Assembly: GCA_020725665.1 (NCBI GenBank)
Contig: DYEO01000063.1
Span: forward strand, 1 to 44,721
Direction: 5' to 3'
DNA length: 44,721 nt
Source: Dethiobacter sp.
GTDB lineage: Bacteria; Bacillota; Dethiobacteria; DTU022; UBA8154
Under the pieces are notes generated by a model. That model was not told the DNA's origin and searched no databases. It worked only from the letters and a program-made list of their open reading frames with translations. Of the stretch, positions 8,183 to 16,111 are shown one piece after another. Position 1 is the first letter of the stretch, and each line of letters starts with the position of its first letter. A program made the position numbers and the translations under genes.

Positions 8183-9764
8183 TAAGATCGTTGTTGACCC
8201 ATTAACCAGGATTGAAGGCCACCTCAAGGCCGAGGTAGAGGTAGAAAATGGTGTGATTGTCGATGCCCGCTGCAGCGGCACCATGTTTCGCGGCCTGGAA
8301 CAGCTAGTCATCGGTAAAGACCCCCGCGACGTGCCCTATGTCACGGAGAGAGCCTGCGGCGTTTGTGCCGGTGTGCATGGGTGGGCCTCCTGCCTGGCAA
8401 TTGAAGAGGCCCAGGGTGCTACCGTTCCGGAGATGGGCAGGATCATCAGGAACCTGATGATGGGGGCGTTCTGGCTACACGACGGCGTTTTGCATTTTTA
8501 CCATCTGACCGCACTCGACTATATTGATCCGACCGCTGTACTACAGTACAAGGGAAATGTTCCCGAATTAATCGCTGTAAGGGAGAAAATCAAAACACTG
8601 GCTGAAGCAGGGGATCTTCATCCTGTTTTACCCTCCTATAAGCCTGATGATTTCTGCGTGCGGGACCCGGATCTGGTTACCCAGCTGGTTTATCATTACC
8701 TCCGCGCCCTGGAGATCCAGGCCAAGGCAAGAAAAGCAGCGGCTATTTTTGGAGGCAGGCAACCGCACCACGCCAGCATGATCCCCGGCGGTGTTACCAT
8801 TATTCCCACTTTGGGGCAGATCGAGCAATTCAGGGGGCTGATCAGAGAGATTGTTGCTTTTGTTAAAAACGTCTACCTCCCTGATGCCCAACTGCTTGCC
8901 ACCGGGCCGCTGCTTCCCCTAGAAAAAGAAGCGGTGGGCGCCACGGCGGGTCATTACCTGAGCTTTGGCGGGTTTCCCCTGGACAACAGCGGCCGCAGCA
9001 CTCTTTTCCCCAGCGGCGTTATTTTTAATAACGATTTTGCAAATGTCCTTCCCTTCAAACCGGAAGACGTAACAGAGGAAGTAGGCTTTGCCTGGTATAA
9101 GGATGAAGCCGCTCCCGCACATCCTTTCGATCGGAAAGTGGAAGTGGACCTGGAAAAACAGAAAGCGTACACCTTTGTGCAAGCCCCCCGCTACCAGGGG
9201 AAACCCATGGAGGTAGGGCCACTGGCCAGAATGCTGGTAATGCAGTACCCTCCCTTTATGGAACTGCTCCGTGCCTATAATGTCACCCGTCCGGGCGCAG
9301 TAATGCGGCATGCAGCCAGGGCTTTGGACACCCTGGTTATGGCAGATGAAATCGGCGCATGGGTGGGTGAGCTGCTGCAGTTGGTTGGGGAAACCGGCAT
9401 TTACGGCAAAGAAGGCAAAGCATTGATTCATGACACGGCGAAATGGGAACCTGTGGAAAAGGGGCAGGGTGCAGGCCTGAATGAGGCTCCCCGGGGCGCG
9501 CTGGGTCATTATATTACCATAGCTGATAAAAAAGTGGAAAGATACCAGATGGTGGTTCCCACAACGTGGAACTTCTCTCCACGTGACGAAAGAGGCCAGT
9601 TGGGGCCCATTGAAGAAGCGCTGAAGGGTGCGCCGCTGCCCGATCCCGAGAATCCGATCAACGTGGGCCGGATTATTCGTTCCTTTAACCCCTGCCTTGC
9701 CTGTGCCATTCACGTCATACACCCCAAAGGGGACAGAAAATTCAACATGCTGCCGGCTCTTTAG
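8175..9764 (+). CDS. hyaB: [NiFe] uptake hydrogenase large subunit
   Basis: Catalytic subunit that holds the Ni-Fe(CN)2CO centre and splits H2. The N-terminal ligand box RACGVCAGVH has Cys61 and Cys64. The C-terminal ligand box has Cys507-L-A-Cys510-A-I-His513 and is followed by 16 residues (VIHPKGDRKFNMLPAL), the expected tail removed by the maturation protease after His513. The residue two positions before Cys507 is Asn505 (codon AAC at 9687) where the family normally has Asp in DPCxxC. Length (529 aa) is slightly short for the group. No export signal; it is co-exported with the small subunit. No cytochrome b gene follows, which is unusual. Confidence 0.95.
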   Translation: MANKIVVDPLTRIEGHLKAEVEVENGVIVDARCSGTMFRGLEQLVIGKDPRDVPYVTERACGVCAGVHGWASCLAIEEAQGATVPEMGRIIRNLMMGAFWLHDGVLHFYHLTALDYIDPTAVLQYKGNVPELIAVREKIKTLAEAGDLHPVLPSYKPDDFCVRDPDLVTQLVYHYLRALEIQAKARKAAAIFGGRQPHHASMIPGGVTIIPTLGQIEQFRGLIREIVAFVKNVYLPDAQLLATGPLLPLEKEAVGATAGHYLSFGGFPLDNSGRSTLFPSGVIFNNDFANVLPFKPEDVTEEVGFAWYKDEAAPAHPFDRKVEVDLEKQKAYTFVQAPRYQGKPMEVGPLARMLVMQYPPFMELLRAYNVTRPGAVMRHAARALDTLVMADEIGAWVGELLQLVGETGIYGKEGKALIHDTAKWEPVEKGQGAGLNEAPRGALGHYITIADKKVERYQMVVPTTWNFSPRDERGQLGPIEEALKGAPLPDPENPINVGRIIRSFNPCLACAIHVIHPKGDRKFNMLPAL

Positions 9765-9862
9765 TAATACTTTGTAGATTTTGTTTCGTGACCCGGGAGG
9801 TTAGGTTATTTTAGCTCTTAGTAACCGGGAAACGGGCATCCGGTTGAGGGTTTAAGTAAAGC

Positions 9863-9898
9863 AGGGCCGCTCCCCGCCCTGGGGAGGGGAGCGGCCCT
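9863..9898 (+). other. Strong GC hairpin between hydrogenase structural and maturation genes
   Basis: Perfect 13-bp arms (9863-9875 and 9886-9898) with a 10-base loop lie 98 bp after the large-subunit stop. No T-tract follows, so it fits an mRNA stabiliser, processing site or attenuator that would raise structural-gene mRNA over the hyp genes better than a simple terminator. Confidence 0.6.
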
Positions 9899-9968
9899 AT
9901 ATTGCTGGGAGGGATACCTTATAACGGCAAATATTTTTCCATATAGGGAAAATAATCGGGAAAAAGTA

Positions 9969-10424
9969 TTGATCCTGGGTATAGGGAATATTTTCTGCAA
10001 GGATGACGGCATCGGTTCCGTAATGGCCAGAAAATTGGTTTCCACTTTTCACGGTAAAGGTGAAATAGACGTGATTGACGGTGGAACCACGGGACTGGGC
10101 CTGTTGTACCTTTTTGCAGAATACTCCCGTATTATCGTTATCGATGCCGTTGACATGCAGGGAGAACCGGGAGAGGTGTTTATTTTCAGCCCTGATGATT
10201 TAGAGCATGCTCATCCCCACGGGATAGTTTCCACACACCAACCCGGGGTTTTACAACTGCTTAACCTGGGAAAAGCTATTGGCGTACTACCTGAAGAGAT
10301 ACTGATCCTGGGCGTGCAGGTAAAAGAACTCGGCGCCGAATATGGACTCAGTGCAGAGCTGCAAGAAAAATTACCCGTAATAGAAAATAAGCTGAGCGAG
10401 GCCATTGTTTCCCATTTGAGCTAA
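9969..10424 (+). CDS. hyaD: Hydrogenase maturation endopeptidase (HyaD/HybD type)
   Basis: Nickel-checking protease that removes the C-terminal peptide of the large subunit once the active site is assembled. The nucleotide-like motif GIGNIFCKDDGIG supplies the first acidic Ni ligand. IVIDAVDMQGEPG supplies the second Asp, and the THQ segment supplies the His. Length (151 aa) is normal. The start is unclear: TTG at 9969 directly begins the conserved ILGIGN strand, but the frame is open upstream and an ATA at 9921 lies 7 nt after GGGAGGG. The stop overlaps hypA by one base (TAATG), implying coupled translation. Confidence 0.9.
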   Translation: MILGIGNIFCKDDGIGSVMARKLVSTFHGKGEIDVIDGGTTGLGLLYLFAEYSRIIVIDAVDMQGEPGEVFIFSPDDLEHAHPHGIVSTHQPGVLQLLNLGKAIGVLPEEILILGVQVKELGAEYGLSAELQEKLPVIENKLSEAIVSHLS

Positions 10425-10765
10425 TGCATGAACTTTCAATAGTCTCCTCATTAATTGAAATAATAGCCACAGACGCCAGGGAAAAGGGCCTTCAGGAGGT
10501 TACTTTCGTCCGTCTGATTATTGGCGCCCTTTCTTCCGCCAATCCAAGGGCCATTGAGTTTGCCCTGGAACATGCAAAAAGCGGGAGTATTCTGGAAGGG
10601 GCTTCTTTTGAAATCGTCGTGGAAGAGGCACAAAGCAAATGCGTTAACTGTGCAACGCTTTTTGAACCACAGCTTCCTTTCCTGATGTGCCCTTCCTGTG
10701 GAACGCCTTCCTCTTCTTTTGAAAAAGGGAGAGAGATCTACATCGACTACTACGAGGGGGAATAA
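10424..10765 (+). CDS. hypA: HypA nickel metallochaperone
   Basis: Delivers Ni to the hydrogenase large subunit together with HypB. The N-terminus MHELSIVSSLIE carries the Ni-binding His2-Glu3. A zinc site is formed by C73-V-N-C76 and C89-P-S-C92. Length of 113 aa is typical. It overlaps the protease stop by one base and is 2 bp from hypB. Confidence 0.95.
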   Translation: MHELSIVSSLIEIIATDAREKGLQEVTFVRLIIGALSSANPRAIEFALEHAKSGSILEGASFEIVVEEAQSKCVNCATLFEPQLPFLMCPSCGTPSSSFEKGREIYIDYYEGE

Positions 10766-10767
10766 CG

Positions 10768-11430
10768 ATGCGGGTTTACCTGGCCAAAAACCTGCGGGAA
10801 GCCAATAAAAACAGCGCTGCTGATAATCGCAAAATCCTTGGTGAGCATGGGGTATTGATGGTAAATATGATGGGGTCACCGGGCTGTGGTAAAACATCCC
10901 TCCTTGAAGAGACGCTGAAAAGGCTCTCCCCCAAATACCGCCTTGCCGTTATTGAAGGTGATCTCTATACTGCAGAGGACGCGCAAAGGCTTAAACCCTG
11001 GACCTCTGAAATAGTGCAGATCAACACGGAAGGAGCCTGTCACCTGGAGGCCAACTATATTGGGCACCTGCTGACTCAAAATTCCCCATCTCTCCTGGAT
11101 GCAGAGATATTGTTTATTGAAAACATCGGCAATCTGGTATGCCCCGCCGAGTTCGACCTGGGAGAAGATATCAGGGTTACCCTCTTGAGTGTTACCGAGG
11201 GGAACGATAAGCCACGCAAGTATCCCCTTGCTTTCAAAGAAACTGGGGCGATTCTGATTACCAAGCTGGATCTGCTGGACTACGTAAATTTCAACCTGGA
11301 GCGGGCAACGTTGGATTTAAAAATTATCAATGAAAGGTCCGTAATCTTCCCTCTCTCGGCTAAAACGGGTGAAGGGGTGGAAACCTGGTGCAACTGGCTG
11401 GAGAGTCTGTTAAAGAAAAAAAGGAAATAG
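10768..11430 (+). CDS. hypB: HypB GTPase for nickel insertion
   Basis: SIMIBI-class GTPase that works with HypA to load nickel. The P-loop is GSPGCGKTS near residue 37. The metal-binding Cys-His pair at the GTPase interface is visible in GACHLEANYI, and ENIGNLVCPAEFDLGE and ITKLDLLDY are the other nucleotide motifs. The protein (220 aa) lacks the His-rich N-terminal nickel store of some homologues. Its 3' end overlaps the hypF frame by 43 bp. Confidence 0.95.
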   Translation: MRVYLAKNLREANKNSAADNRKILGEHGVLMVNMMGSPGCGKTSLLEETLKRLSPKYRLAVIEGDLYTAEDAQRLKPWTSEIVQINTEGACHLEANYIGHLLTQNSPSLLDAEILFIENIGNLVCPAEFDLGEDIRVTLLSVTEGNDKPRKYPLAFKETGAILITKLDLLDYVNFNLERATLDLKIINERSVIFPLSAKTGEGVETWCNWLESLLKKKRK

Positions 11431-13742
11431 TATGCCTGGAGCTAAAAATCAACGGGGTTGTCCAGGGGATTGGTTTCAGGCCCCATGTCTTCTGCCTGGC
11501 CCGGGAATACGGCCTCAAAGGATGGGTCAGGAATGAAAGCGAGGGGGTTACGCTGGAAGTTGAGGGCGAAGAAAACAAGGTCCATTCCTTCTGCCGCCAA
11601 CTGATTGAACATCCCCCACATCTGGCCATAATCGAAGATGTCCGGTATCAGCAACTGCAACCCAGGCACTATACGGATTTTATCATTGTAAAGAGCAGGG
11701 CTCAGAGCAAGCGTGAGGCCTTAATCCCTTCCGATATCGCTGTTTGTAGTGATTGCCTTGCCGAAGTGATGGACCCTGCAGACAGGCACTTTCTCTATCC
11801 CTTTACCAACTGTACCCGCTGCGGGCCGCGCTTTACCATTGTGGAGGACATACCCTACGACAGGCCCTCTACCTCCATGCGCGACTTTACCCCCTGCACC
11901 GCTTGCGCCGGGGAATACAACGACCCGTTAGACCGCCGTTTCCATGCTCAGCCCGTAGCCTGCCCCGCTTGCGGCCCCCGCATTGAAATCCGGGATGGCA
12001 TGGGAGAAACCGTTCCCGGTATAGATAACTGGCTGCACTTTTTTTGGGAAAAGATGCAACAGGGGCATATTTTTGCTGTAAAAGGACTGGGTGGTTTTCA
12101 CCTGGCCTGCCTGGTGCAAAAAGATATTATCGAGACCTTAAGAAAAAGAAAGGGCCGGCCCTTTAAACCTTTTGCCGTGATGTGCAGGGACCTGGAAACA
12201 GTCGGGAAATACTGCTTTTATAACCAAGCGGAAGAGGAAGCCCTTCTTTCCCCTGCTGCCCCGATCGTTCTGCTGCGCAAGAAGGATGAACACGGTCTAC
12301 CGGTAAATATCAGCCCCGGCATGGCCAGCCTGGGTGTGATGCTGCCCTATACACCACTGCATTTTCTGCTCATGCAGGGGCCTTTCGCCATCATGGTCCT
12401 GACCAGTGCCAACCCAACCGATCTGCCCATTTTAAAGGATAATAACGAAGCTCTGGCACAGTTAAGCGGCATCGTCGACTATTATATCCTGCACAACAGG
12501 GATATTGTGCAAAGGTCCGATGATTCCGTGGTAAGAATTGTGGATAAGCGGATCCAATACCAGCGTCGCTCGCGGGGCTATGTGCCGGGAGCTGTAAAGC
12601 TGGGTTTTCAGGCAGAGGCGCCCGCCCTTGGCGCCGGCAGCGAGATGAAAAACACGTTTTGCCTGCTCAAGGGAAAGCAGGCCATCCTGAGCCAGCACCT
12701 TGGCGAAATGGGGACTGAAGAAAGCGAGGCGTTTTATCGGGAGAGCCTGGAACATTTCCTGCGTTTTTTTGATCTTAAGCCGCAGCTCCTGGGGTACGAC
12801 TTGCATCCCCGTTATCGGGTTTCCGCCACAGCCAGGCAGATGTTTATAGAGCACAAGTATGCCGTGCAGCACCACCACAGTCATTTTGCCTCCTGCCTGG
12901 CAGAAAACAGTTACAGGGAAAAAGCCATCGGGGCCGTGCTGGACGGCACCGGTTACGGCTTGGACGGCGCCATCTGGGGTCTGGAGATTATCAGCGGCGA
13001 TTTTATGCACTTCAAAAGGGAATATCACCAGCGCTATGTGCCCCTGCCCGGTGGGGAAGCAGGCGTTAAATGGCCATGGCGGATGGCCATGAGCTACCTT
13101 TATCAGGCGTTGGGTAATGAAGGTCTTTCCCGTGCTTATTCCCTCTTTGGCCGGCTTTTTGAGCAGCAGTATCACATGGTCGAAAAAATTGTAAAGTCAG
13201 GCCTCTATGCCATCCCCACTTCAAGCTGTGGACGTTTGTTTGACGCAGTGGCTGCGTTGCTGGGTGTCTGTCATGAAAACACCTATGAAGGGCAGGCAGC
13301 TATCCAACTGGGGGAATTACTGAGAGAAGAAGATACCCTCCTACCCCTGGAGCCATACTCCTGCCTGGTGGAAGAAAACGAACTGGATTTTAGCCCAATG
13401 TTCCCTGATATAATCAAAACAATATGCGCATGCGGAGATGTGACATATACAGCCAGGAGATTTCACGATACGGTTGTCCACGCCGTATCCACAGCTGTAA
13501 AAGAGGTCTCACAACGCACGGGTTTAAAAACAGTGGCCCTTTCCGGCGGTTCCTGGCACAATCCTTACCTTTTAATCAGAACCCGACAAATTCTTGAGGA
13601 ACAAGGTCTGCAGGTGCTGCTTCACCGCATGCTTCCTCCCGGTGACGGAGGACTTGCCCTGGGGCAGGCTGCAGTAGCTTACTGGAGGTGGAAAGAAAAT
13701 GTGCCTGGGGATACCCATGAAGATAGTGGAGATCGTCAATAA
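11388..13742 (+). CDS. hypF: HypF carbamoyltransferase for cyanide ligand synthesis
   Basis: Uses carbamoyl phosphate and ATP to carbamoylate the C-terminal Cys of HypE, the first step of CN ligand synthesis. Domain order is as expected: acylphosphatase (about 15-105, GVVQGIGFRPHVF), paired zinc fingers (CSDC, CTRC, CTAC, CPAC), a YrdC-like domain (KGLGGFHLAC), and a Kae1-like C-terminal domain with the HHHSHFASCLAEN and VLDGTGYG motifs. The 784-aa length is normal. The start is GTG at 11388, 43 bp inside hypB, behind GAAGGGG. The ATG near 11432 is in another frame. Its end overlaps hypC by 44 bp. Confidence 0.95.
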   Translation: MQLAGESVKEKKEIVCLELKINGVVQGIGFRPHVFCLAREYGLKGWVRNESEGVTLEVEGEENKVHSFCRQLIEHPPHLAIIEDVRYQQLQPRHYTDFIIVKSRAQSKREALIPSDIAVCSDCLAEVMDPADRHFLYPFTNCTRCGPRFTIVEDIPYDRPSTSMRDFTPCTACAGEYNDPLDRRFHAQPVACPACGPRIEIRDGMGETVPGIDNWLHFFWEKMQQGHIFAVKGLGGFHLACLVQKDIIETLRKRKGRPFKPFAVMCRDLETVGKYCFYNQAEEEALLSPAAPIVLLRKKDEHGLPVNISPGMASLGVMLPYTPLHFLLMQGPFAIMVLTSANPTDLPILKDNNEALAQLSGIVDYYILHNRDIVQRSDDSVVRIVDKRIQYQRRSRGYVPGAVKLGFQAEAPALGAGSEMKNTFCLLKGKQAILSQHLGEMGTEESEAFYRESLEHFLRFFDLKPQLLGYDLHPRYRVSATARQMFIEHKYAVQHHHSHFASCLAENSYREKAIGAVLDGTGYGLDGAIWGLEIISGDFMHFKREYHQRYVPLPGGEAGVKWPWRMAMSYLYQALGNEGLSRAYSLFGRLFEQQYHMVEKIVKSGLYAIPTSSCGRLFDAVAALLGVCHENTYEGQAAIQLGELLREEDTLLPLEPYSCLVEENELDFSPMFPDIIKTICACGDVTYTARRFHDTVVHAVSTAVKEVSQRTGLKTVALSGGSWHNPYLLIRTRQILEEQGLQVLLHRMLPPGDGGLALGQAAVAYWRWKENVPGDTHEDSGDRQ

Positions 13743-13932
13743 TTTTACCGCTCTCGCTGAAACCATGGGAGTAAGGCGGTCTGTACGTATAGACATGGTA
13801 CCGGAAGTCGCTGCGGGAGATTATGTCCTGGTACACGCCGGGTTTGCCATGCAGGTAATCGATACGGAAGATGCTCTTGACCGGATGCAATACCTTGAAA
13901 CTATACTGGTGAAATTAGAGGAAGAAAATTGA
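13699..13932 (+). CDS. hypC: HypC/HupF hydrogenase chaperone
   Basis: Small chaperone that holds the Fe(CN)2CO unit with HypD and passes it to the large subunit. The essential Cys2 is present in MCLGIPMKIVEI, and the family's OB-fold motif DYVLVHAGFAMQ follows. Length of 77 aa is typical. It begins 44 bp inside hypF and overlaps hypD by 4 bp (ATGA type). Confidence 0.95.
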   Translation: MCLGIPMKIVEIVNNFTALAETMGVRRSVRIDMVPEVAAGDYVLVHAGFAMQVIDTEDALDRMQYLETILVKLEEEN

Positions 13933-15059
13933 TGAAAACAGAATATTTCCAGGCGAAAACGAGTATCGGTGAAAATATTACCCGGAAACTGCTGGCCCGG
14001 GTATTGGCCATGGGAGAAAAAGAGGCTGCCCGTAAGGGAAGAAGAATCAAGATTATGGAGGTCTGCGGCACGCATACCGTCTCCTTTTCCCGTTCGGGGA
14101 TAGCTTCCCTGCTCGAAGATGTTATAGAACTGAGATCCGGCCCCGGCTGTCCCATTTGCGTAACGCACCAGCAGGACCTGGACAGGATGCTCTCCCTGGC
14201 CAGGCTAAAGGATGTAATCATTGTAACCTTTGGAGATTTACTCAGGGTCCCCGGTTCCCTGACCACCCTGGAGCGAGAAAAGGCAAGTGGCGCTGAGGTA
14301 TATATCTGTTATTCTCCCCTGGAGGCGCTGGAACCGGCTGTGCGTTTCCCGCAGAAGGAAGTTGTACTCCTGGGTGTGGGCTTTGAAACCACGGCGCCGG
14401 CAATAGGAACAGTTCTGCGTGAAGCCGCAAAGCAAAAATTAACCAATATCAGTATCTACAGCACGCTAAAAATTGTTCCCCCGGCACTGGAGGCGCTGTT
14501 TACGGGTTGCCATACTGAGCTGGATGCCCTTATCTTGCCGGGGCACGTTTCCACGGTGTTAGGCCGCAAAGCCTTTGCTTTTATTGCAGAAAGGTTTGGC
14601 CTTCCCGCCGTGATAGCCGGCTTTGAGCCTCTGGACCTGCTTGTAGGTCTCTTCCATGCACTGCAATGCCTGCATGAAGATAAGGCAAACGTGTACAATG
14701 CCTATACTCATGTGGTAAAAGAAGAAGGCAACCGGCTTGCCATGGATATAATAAATAATTGCTTTGTCAGGGATGAGGTCCTCTGGAGGGGGTTTGGAGC
14801 CATTCCCGGCAGCGGGTTGAGCATTGCTCCCCCTTTTGCAAGCTTCGATGCGTCAAAAAAATTCGGCGTTGCCTTGCAAGACACCCCGGCAGAGGCATAT
14901 CAGGGATGCCGCTGCGGGGAGATCATTACCGGCAAGCTGGCCCCGCCTGATTGTCCTTTTTTTGGCAAGAATTGTTCACCATTAACCCCCATTGGACCCT
15001 GTATGGTTTCTTCAGAGGGCGCATGCGGCGCCTATTTCCAGTACAGGGGAGGTTATTAA
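13929..15059 (+). CDS. hypD: HypD iron-sulfur scaffold for Fe(CN)2CO assembly
   Basis: Scaffold on which the Fe(CN)2CO group is built with HypC and HypE. The characteristic motifs are all present: VCGTHT, GPGCPICVTH, GFETTAPA, and the Cys-rich C-terminus (CRCGEI, PPDCPFFGKNC, GPCMVSSEGACGAY) that binds the [4Fe-4S] cluster. Length of 376 aa is normal. The gene sits between hypC (4-bp overlap) and hypE. Confidence 0.96.
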   Translation: MMKTEYFQAKTSIGENITRKLLARVLAMGEKEAARKGRRIKIMEVCGTHTVSFSRSGIASLLEDVIELRSGPGCPICVTHQQDLDRMLSLARLKDVIIVTFGDLLRVPGSLTTLEREKASGAEVYICYSPLEALEPAVRFPQKEVVLLGVGFETTAPAIGTVLREAAKQKLTNISIYSTLKIVPPALEALFTGCHTELDALILPGHVSTVLGRKAFAFIAERFGLPAVIAGFEPLDLLVGLFHALQCLHEDKANVYNAYTHVVKEEGNRLAMDIINNCFVRDEVLWRGFGAIPGSGLSIAPPFASFDASKKFGVALQDTPAEAYQGCRCGEIITGKLAPPDCPFFGKNCSPLTPIGPCMVSSEGACGAYFQYRGGY

Positions 15060-16083
15060 AATTAAACAAAATGATGCAGAAAAAGATATCATTATCCTCA
15101 GCCACGGGGACGGCGGACTGCTGACCCACCAGCTCCTGCAGGAGACGTTTTTCCCTTTGCTCAGCAATGAGTGGCTGCAGCAAGAAGGGGATGCCGCCAT
15201 CCTGGAAATGCATGGGGAACGCCTGGCCTTTTCCACCGACTCATTCGTCGTCTCGCCCCTCTTTTTTCCCGGGGGGGATATAGGAAAACTGGCGGTCTGC
15301 GGCACAGTAAACGACCTGGTGGTAAGCGGGGCCAAACCGTTGTGGCTTACCGCGGGATTTATCATCCCGGAAGGGATGGCGAGGGAAAAACTGCAAGCAG
15401 TGGTCCGCTCCATGGCGGAAACGGCCCGCGGCCTTGGCCTGCCCATTGTGGCGGGGGACACCAAGGTGGTAAGCAGCAATGACCCGGACAACCTCTTTAT
15501 CAACACAACAGGCATCGGCCTGGTTTACCCGGAAGCGTACCTCTGTGCAAGCAAAATGGAGCCTTCCGACAAAGTAATCGTCAGTGGGAGTATCGGCGAT
15601 CATGGTGCGGCTATCATCGGCTCACGGCTCGGCCTGGAGCACGATGAATCTCCCCCCAGTGATTGCGCACCCCTGACTTATCTCCTCGAGCTGTTAAGGC
15701 CTTTTTTCCCTTACATTAAAGTCATGCGCGACCCCACCAGAGGAGGCCTGGCCACCACATTAAAGGAACTGGCAGCTGCTGCCGCAGTTGACCTGCTCAT
15801 TGAGGAAGAAAAGATTGCCGTAAAGGCAAAAGTCAGGGCGATCACGGAAATTACCGGTATCGACCCTTATTACCTGGCCTGCGAGGGAAGAGCAATCCTT
15901 ATTGTTAAAGACGGTACCGAAAAGGATGTGCTCGCCACACTGCAAAAGCATCCTTTATGCAGGGAAGCCTCCATAATCGGTACTGTTAAACCCGGAAAAG
16001 GAGATCTCTTTCTGCGTACCGCTTTAGGAGGGACAAGGCTGATGCAGATGCTTGCAGGAACCCCCCTGCCCAGGATTTGCTAG
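14992..16083 (+). CDS. hypE: HypE thiocyanate-forming dehydratase
   Basis: ATP-dependent dehydratase that turns the carbamoyl group on its C-terminal Cys into thiocyanate for Fe. The protein ends in PRIC, with the acceptor Cys last. SHGDGGLLTHQLL near the N-terminus and DPTRGGLATTLKEL in the middle are AIR-synthase-like ATP motifs. The longest frame starts at TTG 14992, 68 bp inside hypD, and has no clear ribosome site. An ATT at 15061 lies 8 nt after AGGGGAGG and would start the protein just before the conserved region, so the start is unresolved. Confidence 0.93.
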   Translation: MDPVWFLQRAHAAPISSTGEVIKIKQNDAEKDIIILSHGDGGLLTHQLLQETFFPLLSNEWLQQEGDAAILEMHGERLAFSTDSFVVSPLFFPGGDIGKLAVCGTVNDLVVSGAKPLWLTAGFIIPEGMAREKLQAVVRSMAETARGLGLPIVAGDTKVVSSNDPDNLFINTTGIGLVYPEAYLCASKMEPSDKVIVSGSIGDHGAAIIGSRLGLEHDESPPSDCAPLTYLLELLRPFFPYIKVMRDPTRGGLATTLKELAAAAAVDLLIEEEKIAVKAKVRAITEITGIDPYYLACEGRAILIVKDGTEKDVLATLQKHPLCREASIIGTVKPGKGDLFLRTALGGTRLMQMLAGTPLPRIC

Positions 16084-16111
16084 ATTTAGAGTAAACTAAA
16101 ACAAGGAGTGC

